Shown here in pieces: positions 44,200 through 51,732 of a stretch of 51,732 nt of DNA (position 1 is its first letter; each line of letters starts with the position of its first letter). The translations under genes and the position numbers were made by a program. The notes beneath the pieces were generated by a model. The model was not told where the DNA came from. It was given only the letters and a program-made list of their open reading frames with translations, and did not search any database. Source of the stretch: a virus; IMG/VR virus record IMGVR_UViG_3300041964_000086, positions 1 to 51,732 of that record, one strand, 5' to 3'.

Positions 44200-45083
44200 A
44201 TTTAGCAAATTTGGGGCAGCGAGTGAGAACGGGGCGAAAGCATCTGAAGATGTCTCAGAAGGATGTGGCGGCGGCGCTCGGCTACAGCCGGAATTACATC
44301 TGGATGGTGGAGAGCGAGACGAAGGATCCCGGCCCCGGATTTCGGGAGGCGTGGGAGCAGTTTGAACGCGATCGCGGTCTCACTTTGAGTGAGCAACCGG
44401 CAGTGAGCGGCCCGCGCGGTTTGCTCAAAGAAACGCTCGCTGCTCACCAGATGACGGCTGCCGAGTTAGCAAAGCGGATCGGCTACGAGATCGGCCCCGT
44501 GCAGGCGGTGGTCGACGGCGGGGCGCGGATCAGCGAGTCGATGGCCGAGGCGATCGAGCGCGAGCTGCCGGAGCTGGAGAAGGAAGCGCTGCTGGGCGGG
44601 TCCGACACCCCGCGGATCACCACCGATAGCGGCACTTACGGCACGATGGGCGCGAAGCCGCAGATCGCGGTGCCGAAAGGGATGGACGTGCGCATGGTCC
44701 CGCTGATCTCATGGGCGCAGGCGGGGGCGATGAGCAGCTACGACGACGAGGTCTATAGTCACGAGGCGATTCCGGTCTTCGATGTGCCGGACCGCAAAGC
44801 CTTTGCCCTGACGGTGCGCGGAAATTCGATGACGCCGGAGATCAATGAAGGCGACAAGGTGATCGTGTGCCCGAGCTGGCAGCCGCGGAATGGCGATGAG
44901 GTCATCTGCCGCACCGTGGACGGCGATGTGATGTGCAAGATCTACCACTCGAAAGAGGGCGGGAAGATCGTGATCCTCTCGAGCTACAACAGCGGCGCGC
45001 ACCCGCCGTTCGAGCTCAACCGCGACGAGATCGCCTGGATTTACCCCGTGCAGGGCGTGCAGAAGACGCGCCGCAGTTCCTGA
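44193..45083 (+). CDS. LexA-like phage repressor with two HTH domains
   Basis: 296 residues with a GTG start at 44193. HTH 1 (residues 8-60) includes RTGRKHLKMSQKDVAAALGY. A second HTH-like region (75-125) has LAAHQMTAAELAKRIGYEIG. The C-terminal S24 peptidase domain has the Ala-Gly cleavage site WAQAG (177-178), Ser212 in GNSMTPEINEGD and Lys249 in VMCKIYHS. So it should self-cleave on SOS/RecA activation and release the lysogenic state. Transcribed opposite to the early operon. Confidence 0.9.
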   Translation: MSNLANLGQRVRTGRKHLKMSQKDVAAALGYSRNYIWMVESETKDPGPGFREAWEQFERDRGLTLSEQPAVSGPRGLLKETLAAHQMTAAELAKRIGYEIGPVQAVVDGGARISESMAEAIERELPELEKEALLGGSDTPRITTDSGTYGTMGAKPQIAVPKGMDVRMVPLISWAQAGAMSSYDDEVYSHEAIPVFDVPDRKAFALTVRGNSMTPEINEGDKVIVCPSWQPRNGDEVICRTVDGDVMCKIYHSKEGGKIVILSSYNSGAHPPFELNRDEIAWIYPVQGVQKTRRSS

Positions 45084-45088
45084 TCGAC

Positions 45089-45475
45089 ATGAAAACACCC
45101 CTCTTGATTTGCCTGGCGGCAGCGCTGCTGCTCGGCTGCGAAAAAAAACCGGCCGCGCAGCTCGAAAGCTCGCCGTCGTCCGAGCAAAGCTCCGCCCCTG
45201 CGGCGACCCCCGAGCCAAAGATCACCGAGGCGGAGTTGCAGGCGTTCGAATCAGGCCGCAGCCTGGGCTTCGACATGGGCAGCGATATGGCGGCGGCCGG
45301 GAATGGGCTGATGGCCGGCAGGGCTCTCGAGAAGGTTGCCGCGATCCAGGCGAAGGAGTCGGGTGTTGATGAAGAGGCGCGCGGAAGTTGGCAGCGCGGT
45401 TTCGCGGTTGGTTATCGCGAGGGTTTCAACGGTGATCGCAAAGCGTTCCGGCCGGTGAGTTCTGGCTCTTTGTGA
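45089..45475 (+). CDS. Small lipoprotein co-transcribed with the repressor
   Basis: 128 residues starting 5 bases after the repressor stop. Signal peptide and lipobox (LAAALLLGCEKK, Cys17), a Ser/Pro linker, then Gly-rich repeats SGRSLGFDMGSDMAAAGNG and WQRGFAVGYREGFNG, with a glycine-zipper look. Expressed with the repressor, it may change the lysogen's surface, e.g. block superinfection (inference). Confidence 0.75.
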   Translation: MKTPLLICLAAALLLGCEKKPAAQLESSPSSEQSSAPAATPEPKITEAELQAFESGRSLGFDMGSDMAAAGNGLMAGRALEKVAAIQAKESGVDEEARGSWQRGFAVGYREGFNGDRKAFRPVSSGSL

Positions 45476-45937
45476 GCTCTATGCAATGCGGCTGCATCAT
45501 GATTGCACCGCGCGGGAAATTCTTTCTCTTTCCCTATCAATCTTCTGTCATTCGCGCTCCTCAGCCCGTCTGGCATATCATTCGCCTCATCTGCCCGGCC
45601 TCTCCCGGTTTTCAGTGTAGGTGATGCCTGCTAAGGCTTTTTAAGCCTATCAGTCCCCGTTCAACTCCTCACTACAGCTAATGCGGCGCGCTCTGGCAAT
45701 GCCGACGCGAATCGCTGAGGTCGCCGTGGCGATGTTCGTCGCGTGAAAGCTTTCGGAAGATCGGAAACTCAGTTTCGCCGACTTCGCTCGGTCCGCGGAA
45801 GATGAACGAACCCATGAGGCGGTTTTATCCTGCAACGCCCGACGCGGGCGCGGCGCACGGCTTTCGAGACAGCGATGATGGCCGTAGCGTCGGCCGATGA
45901 TGCGCTTGCTGAAGCGGCGTTCAGTGCAGATGGGCGA
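45476..45937. other. Phage left end and host junction region
   Basis: 460 bases without a gene between the lipoprotein and the stop of the host secreted protein. For a Mu-like phage the left end and transposase sites should lie here. I could not identify terminal inverted repeats or a flanking duplication. Confidence 0.5.
45634..45648. terminator. Weak hairpin AGGCTT-TTT-AAGCCT
   Basis: Six-base stem with a three-base loop, downstream of the lipoprotein gene. No T-run follows, so termination is uncertain. Confidence 0.35.
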
Positions 45938-48900
45938 TCAAGGCGCCTGCCGCATCCTGTGCCGGCGACGAGCAGCCAGGAGCGGCAGAACGGCAATCGC
46001 GAGCGTGAGGGATGTCGGCTCAGGGACAGCAAATATCACCAGGTCGTTGCCGTCGCCGCCGAAGTAGCTGATTCGCATCGCCTGCGAGCCCACAAAGAAG
46101 GTTTCGCCTTCGCTCAGTTCGTTTCCCTGAAAGCGGAAATGACGTGGCTCGGCGCCGATAATCGCATCTGTGCCGTCGTTATCGACGAGGAGGAACGAAT
46201 GCACCTCATCGAGAGGGTCGTAGCCGAGGGTGAGCTGGAGATGGGCGGTGCCGGCGATCTCGAAAGCGCCACGCACGACGAGTCGGTCGTATTCAGTGGG
46301 AGAAAGAATTTCGAGCGCCAACGTCGTCAGCGTCACGTTTCGAGCGGTGAGGGTCGCGACCCCGGGGCCCGGCGCCACCGTTCCAGAGCCGGAAATGTCA
46401 CCGTCCCACGTCCCATTGCCGGCGATACTGCCCGCAGAATTGGTAAAAGCGCCGCCGGCGAACGAGCCCTCGATCACCAGCAGCCCTTCCTGAACAAGGG
46501 CGTTGCCGGAATATTCGTCGGCATCGCGGATCGTAAGCACGCCTGAGCCGTACTTTATCAACCGCCCCGAACCGAGCACGGGGCCATTCCAAACAACGTC
46601 GAAATCTCCTGTGGAGACTTGAGCATTGCCCGAGGGGTAGATCGTCCGGTTCGTCGTCCAGGCAAAGGTGGGCTGAAGCTGGCCGGCCGTAAAGCGCACC
46701 GCCCCCTCCCCAAGCGCCGCATCAGAGGTGAACTTTAGCGTGGCTCCGCCGACGATCGTATCGCCGGCGTAATTATTATTCCCGAAAGGAAGATGTCACT
46801 GCCGCTGCCGGTGAACTTGATCGGGCCGCTTCCACTAATCTGCCCCTATGACCGAAAGAGTGCCCGCACCGTGGGTCACCCCAATGGACCCACCGTCGGG
46901 GCCGAGAGAAATCGGATGAGCGAAAGTTGCCGCCGGGCTGCCGGTGTAGTTGAGCGCCCCCCCATTGAAATGCACGGGCACGGTGTCGGCTCCCAACGCT
47001 CGATTTTCGAATAATTGACGTAGCCCTCGAGGATACGAATGGTGCCGTCGAGGACATTCGTGCCGCTGAGGGCGATCCCGTTGGAGCCCACTTTGGTGAG
47101 TCCGCCGCGGCCGGTGATTTGCCCGTTGACTGTGATGAAGCCGTCCCGGCGTGGAAGATCGCTCCTGACTTCCGAAGTTCAGCGGCGCATTGACTGTAGC
47201 GACAATCGAGTCGGTGAGCACGGCGCCGCTGGTAATGGTGAGCGGCGCGGTACCATTCAGCGTGGCAAAGGAAACGTGGTCGCTCAGGAGGAGCGAGTTG
47301 ACGGTTAGCGGCGCCGCCAGCGTCTCGGTGGCCGGAGAGGCGGAGATTGTTCCGTGGGAGAAGTGACCGCCGCGAGGCTCTGCGCAAACTCGGTGGAGGG
47401 AATTAGAGGCTGCAGGCCCTTGATAGGGTCGTGCGTCATGAAAGTCGCGCTGACGCCGGAGAGCGAAGTGTCTGGCGACGATCCAGGGGATGATGCTTCG
47501 CGAAGTGCCGCTTGCCGCACCGCCGCCGATCATCGCCGGGGCGATGGAAGGGTGAATCTCGATCCGCTGTGGCGCGGCGACATCGCCGAGGTAATCGGCG
47601 GAGATTCTCAATGCAGCATGATCCTCGCGGATAATCTGCTCGGGCCGCAAATCGAGGACGGATGTGGTGGAGGAGGAAAAGAAGGAGGAGGGTCGGGACA
47701 AGCTCAGCACGCTGCGCGGTCCCGCGTGAAGGGCGCCGGTCCTCTCTATTACTGTAAGGTCTTGCGGGCCGGTGGCGGAAAGTATCCCGTTGCGAAGGTG
47801 GATTGGTGCGGCGTCGTTCAGACGCTCGGCGTTGCTGTTTCCGTAATCTACGTAGAGTTCTCCGGAACGGATTCGGACGGGCGAAGGTGCGGTCAGTGAC
47901 CCGTTTATTCCCTCCAGGCGGAGCCGGGTACCACCGTTCCCGGAGACGATCGTTTCTCCGGTATGATTCGCGGCGATCCGCAGCGAGAGTTCCGTAGTGG
48001 CATCGATATGTAGCGCGCCTGGACCGGTGATCGTGGCCGGTGAATCAATCGCGAAATAGCTGCCTCCACGAATGCGCGCGTTCCCCGTGAGAACCAATGG
48101 GACGCGAAACGTCGTGAGGTTTGCAATCTCCAGCGCACCGCCAGCCAACGTGAGCGCGGTCGGGTTGGTGGTGTTCGCGTCCCGATACTCAAATCGCCCG
48201 GAGGCGAGCGTAACCGTCGCGCCACCAGGTTTGCTCGCGAGGTTGAGGATGCGCAGTTGGGTGCGCTCGCCTCCATCCTCGATTCGCACCTGACCAGGCC
48301 CAGCGAATGTGCCGGAGAAATTGAAAAATTCTCCGGAGGTCCCCAGCGTCAGCGTGGCACCGCCAAGGTTCACCGAGCCCGTGCCGTTGAACCCGCCCAC
48401 GGTCGTATCGCTGCCGGCAAGGTCGAAGACGGCGTCCGTCCCTGCGAAAGCAAGCATCTGCCTGTCGAGCGCCGTCGCGGAGAATGCGCGGACCGCTCCC
48501 GTGCCGATAGTAAGGGCCGCGGCGCCCGTCGGCTGAGTGCCGAGCGTCAGCACACCCGGCCCCACCTTCGTCCAGCCCGCACTTCCCGTCACTGCGGCAG
48601 TGAGCACAAGATCACCGAAAAGGGCCACGGTTCCGCTTTGGGCTCCGAACGCGAGAGTGCCGCCAGAAAGTGTCGCCGGGCCGCTGCCGGAGCGGACGAG
48701 GACCTGCCCGCTGGTCACCGCGAGTGTTTGGGAAGCGGCCTGAGACAAGGTTCCGCCGCTTTCGAAAGTGAGGCTCCGGATCGTGTTGCTGCTGCCGACG
48801 GTCGTCGCGCCGGGCTGAATCAACGCGTGTGCGGTCGAAGGCGTTGCGGGATTCTGCAGGACCGTCGTCGGTACATATGTGGAAGCCAGGGATTCCAGAC

Positions 48901-50290
48901 CGATCACCCCTGCGGCGTCACTGCTCCCATTGTAAGTCGTAAGGCTTTCCCCACCGCCGAGTGTCGGGGCGGTATACACGCCTGGAACGATGCCTGCGAC
49001 GGCGGAAGGAGCAGTTCCAAACCGCAAGGCGCGTGAACGAGGTTCCGCTCGCACCGCCGAGCGCATCGGCGCGCACCAGCATTTCTGCCGTTGAGCGAAT
49101 GAACGTCCCTGCTTGCAGCGTCAGCGATCCGGTCCCCTGCGCGACCAGCCCGATATTGCTGCTGAGACCGCTCGAACTGACCGCTAGGGAGCCGATATTC
49201 ACGTTCGTGGCGGTTGTCGAGTCACCGATCACTCGCAATCCTCCTCCGGTTAGAGTTAGCGCCAGGCTCGACTTGAGCCGCGGTCCGGTGCTCCCGGTCT
49301 CATCCAACTCGAGTTCCGCTCCGCTGTTCACCGATATTCGATCGCTTTGGATCGCAGCACCGCCACGAAGCAGCATGGTTCCGCCATCGACGGTCAGGTT
49401 TCCGGAAAATGGCACCGTTGTCGTCAATGCAAGTGTGCCCGCGCCGCTCTTGGTGAGGGCCGCCACGCCCGTGAGAGTCCCATTCCACGTCGCGTCGAAG
49501 CCGTTGGTGTCCACCTTTCGGCTCAGATCGATGTTGTTCGGGTTTCCGGCGCTGCCGGAGACTTGAATGCCCCGCGACGAGGTCCACGGGCCAAGGAGCC
49601 GCAACGTGCCAGCACCGATCGACACATTCCCCGAGCCGAAGGCTGCATCGTTGGCAAATTCCAGCGTCCCGCTCGTGAGCGTGGTGGATCCAGCATGGGA
49701 GTTCGCCGCGTTCAGGCGCACCGTGCCAAGACCACCACCGCCCACACGCAGGGGGCTCGCACCACTCAGGGCCGCATCGAGTGAAAGAATGCCGCCGGCG
49801 CTCGACGCAGTCGCCGTGACCAAATTGTCCGATGGGTTCAGAAGTAGCGGCGCGGTGATCGAAGCGGTCCCAGCATGCTCCTGCGTGATCATCGTGCCGC
49901 CTCCACTCAGCACGATGTTGCGTCCACCCGATGAGGCGAGCGTCAGCACGGTACCAGAAGTTTGACTGAAAGTCAGTCGATTGACCTGGAAGCCGTTGTT
50001 CAGGTCGTGGGTGGAGATGGTGCTCGCCCCCCGGCGGTGGCGAAGCGAAGAGCCAACGAAGAGCCACCTGCAGCGGCTGGAGCGGTGCCGTCCAGCCAAT
50101 TGCTTCCTAAAGACCAGTTGCCGCCCACGGCGCTGTTCCAGACTTCCTCCTGTCCCATCGCGCACGGCGCGCTCGGCCAACAGATCGCAAGCGCGCCAAG
50201 GAGGAGGTAAACCCTCGACGACTGTGTAAAACGTTCGAAATCCGGTCTGGGTCCGCAAGCCATCGCGGACTGACGCATGGCCCGGCTCAC
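45938..50290 (-). CDS. Large secreted protein with autotransporter-associated beta-strand repeats and PEP-CTERM (frameshifted)
   Basis: About 1450 residues over several frames. Start GTG 50290 (ATG 50278 is an alternative), long signal peptide with LLLGALAICWPSAPCAMG. The body is repeats of the type GAGTLALTTTVPFSGNLTVD and GTLRLLGPW. The end is PEP-CTERM: VPEPTSLTLAIAVLPLLAAR followed by basic RRRHRMRQAP. Breaks near 50.03, 49.02, 47.45, 47.35, 47.16, 46.99 and 46.8 kb. PEP-CTERM proteins are sorted and processed at the envelope by exosortase systems and are often surface or EPS-linked. Typical of Verrucomicrobia. Breaks resemble sequencing indels since repeats continue across them. Confidence 0.8.
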
Positions 50291-50742
50291 CTGTCACGTA
50301 ATAATCCCGCCCAAGCTGCACTCGCGGGCACTACGGTTTGGCTGGGCGTGCGCCATCCCCGCTTGGCGAACCGGGTGCGAGCTTTGGGAGATAAAATCCG
50401 AGGCGGGTCAGCAACGCTCTTTCGCTGGCGGCGCAGAAACACTCCCAGATGATCGCCCCACGACCTCCAAACCATCGGCCTCTCTGCACCATCTGACCTT
50501 TCCACTGGAACTCCCTGCCCAATCTTCCCTGCCTCTCAGAATATAACAATTTTACCGCTCCGGCACACTCCGGCTAGTCTAGTTCCTAACTGCGGACGTG
50601 ACGGTCTACGAAATGCGATTCGACGAATTTACCCGAGTGGTAGAGCAGGCTCGCTACTCTGAAGGAACTCCCACAGAGAAAATGGAGCCTTGGACTCCGT
50701 TCCCTTTCTGTTACGGCGCGTGGTCACCTCCGTGCTTGGTCC
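50291..50742. other. Intergenic region upstream of the secreted protein
   Basis: No convincing gene. A possible -10 TATATT is near 50540 on the minus strand, without a good -35. Nothing else stands out. Confidence 0.45.
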
Positions 50743-51264
50743 TCATTTGGTAAATGTGCAGTCGTTTAGGCAGATCGAGAGCGTGAACTGTCCCCATACA
50801 TCCAGGTATTCGACCGTAGAGAGCACGCCCTCGAGAACGACGCTGTTCCCCTTCTTCAGGGCCGCGAGCTTCGGCACTTCATCCTCTGAGAACCTTCCGA
50901 AGACTCGGATGTGGTATCCCTCCTGATTCTTGACCTCGGAAAAAAGAGTCATGAATCCCGGGCCGCTCCACGGAGCGATTTCCCCGACTTTGAGACGGAG
51001 TTTGCCGGGAGTGCCCGGCTCGACCAAGGCTTCCTTCAACACGGCATTGACCATCTCTCGTTGAGCCTCGGTCCATTCCGTGGCCTTGATCCGCCGCAGG
51101 TCGGCGGGCACAAATGCCAGCACATCTCTGTAGCTCTGAATCGGCGTCGGCTCGAGTGCCGGGTTGCCTCTCGGAGGCGGAACAAGAGGCGTCGTGGGAG
51201 CCTGGCCAGGTGCAACTCCGCCGGCCGTGAGAAGGAGCAATGCGGCTAGTATGGTTCGATTCAT
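50743..51264 (-). CDS. Secreted protein with OB-fold-like domain
   Basis: 173 residues from ATG 51264 (GTG 51270 is possible). Signal peptide MNRTILAALLLLTAGGVAPG. The C-terminal domain has GYHIRVFGRFSEDEVPKLAA and NSVVLEGVLSTVEYLDVWGQ, a strand pattern seen in small OB-fold (tRNA_anti-like) secreted proteins of planctomycetes and verrucomicrobia. Function unknown. Intact frame. Confidence 0.65.
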   Translation of the reverse strand: MNRTILAALLLLTAGGVAPGQAPTTPLVPPPRGNPALEPTPIQSYRDVLAFVPADLRRIKATEWTEAQREMVNAVLKEALVEPGTPGKLRLKVGEIAPWSGPGFMTLFSEVKNQEGYHIRVFGRFSEDEVPKLAALKKGNSVVLEGVLSTVEYLDVWGQFTLSICLNDCTFTK

Positions 51265-51270
51265 GTCCAC

Positions 51271-51633
51271 GTTGAGAGGCGCGCTATGTCACCTGTCGTG
51301 CAATATGCGCGCAAGCGACGGCGCCGCACGCTCTCGAGCATGCCGTGCTGAAGGCCATCCTCTATCTTCATCCCACGGAGTGTTCTCCTCCCCACTGGTG
51401 TGGACAAGCCGAATCTCGCCGGACCATGTGCGCAGAAGCTGCTCATTCGAAACGACTCAGTCAGGTTCATTGTTCAAGCTCGATCCGGGTGTCGACCTCC
51501 CATACTGCGGTTGCTCATCGAATGGCGGGACGACGAGTGCGAGTGCAGCTGCTTGACTACAAAGGGGACGGAGACGTTATCGCGCAGTGCAACGTCAGCA
51601 GGCAGTGCCAACAACGAGCTCTCTTGTCCCCTG
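51271..51633. other. Intergenic region, no gene seen
   Basis: Short frames on both strands have poor protein character. Nothing supported. Confidence 0.4.
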
Positions 51634-51732
51634 CTATTCTTTCGCAGCTTTCTCGCAGCGTTGGAGCAGACGGGGCGCTTCCATTCGTTGCGTCCACTCC
51701 TCGAACGCAGGCGTGGCACCGCGCCAGCGGAG
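51634..51732 (-). CDS. Partial gene at the window end (C-terminus only)
   Basis: Minus-strand frame open to the window edge: WRGATPAFEEWTQRMEAPRL then LQRCEKAAKE and a TAG at 51634. Reads like a protein tail; only about 32 residues are present. Confidence 0.3.
   Translation of the reverse strand, partial: LRWRGATPAFEEWTQRMEAPRLLQRCEKAAKE

Noticed and set aside
45610-45660. A lambda attP-like stretch (GCCTGCTAAGGCTTTTTAAG)
   Set aside because: Only a few bases resemble a phage attachment core, no integrase gene exists, and the phage has a DDE transposase, so site-specific integration is not expected here.
1-51732. CRISPR array or retron/diversity-generating retroelement
   Set aside because: No regularly spaced repeats with unique spacers, and no reverse transcriptase motif in any frame. 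The tandem repeats seen are within a fibre gene or are dispersed short elements.

Overview
Most of this window (about 7.2 to 45.5 kb) is a transposable, Mu-like tailed prophage. Its flank at 45.9-51.7 kb looks verrucomicrobial. Pointers to Verrucomicrobia are a large secreted protein built of autotransporter-associated beta-strand repeats and ending in a PEP-CTERM signal, GC-rich coding sequence, and dispersed short repeats of the kind ACCACGAAGGGCACGAAG and TTCGGCGTTCGACGTT. Assignment to phylum is an inference; nothing here fixes a genus.

Layout. 1 to ~6.4 kb: no convincing genes, strongly skewed composition (pyrimidine-rich, then AT-rich, then G-rich with runs of up to 29 G, then purine-rich); probably a low-quality contig end. 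~6.4-7.2 kb: transition with a damaged tRNA-like sequence. 7.2-44.1 kb, all on the minus strand and so read from high to low coordinates: early control genes (HTH proteins), DDE transposase and its AAA+ ATPase partner (MuA and MuB equivalents), Gam, an HD phosphohydrolase, a DUF5131 protein and other small early genes with ATGA-type stop/start overlaps, GemA, and a winged-helix protein. A tail-fibre block follows, then lysis genes, small and large terminase, portal, a DNA methyltransferase, a MuF-like head protein fused to a 2H phosphoesterase, a gpG-like protein, scaffold, decoration and major capsid proteins, connector proteins, tail tube, an SGNH esterase, the tail assembly chaperone pair G/GT, tape measure and two tail-tip proteins. 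On the plus strand at 44.2-45.5 kb lie a LexA-like repressor and a small lipoprotein, probably the lysogeny operon. The phage right end cannot be placed, and genes beyond the two tail-tip proteins may be missing.

How it works together. Repressor and early operon diverge across a 65-bp region packed with GTGAGCA motifs that overlap a good -35/-10 promoter. Early genes carry out replicative transposition. At the end of the early operon sits a small winged-helix protein, directly followed by the first of three nearly identical 66-67 bp intergenic elements. The other two precede the holin-like gene and the scaffold gene. They look like a phage-specific start-associated or promoter element and are the most novel signal in the window.

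Quality warning. Many genes from 7 to 31 kb and 46 to 50 kb are split by single-base indels, often one missing G or C in a homopolymer. I report the reconstructed gene and flag the frameshift. The early region (33-45 kb) is almost free of this.
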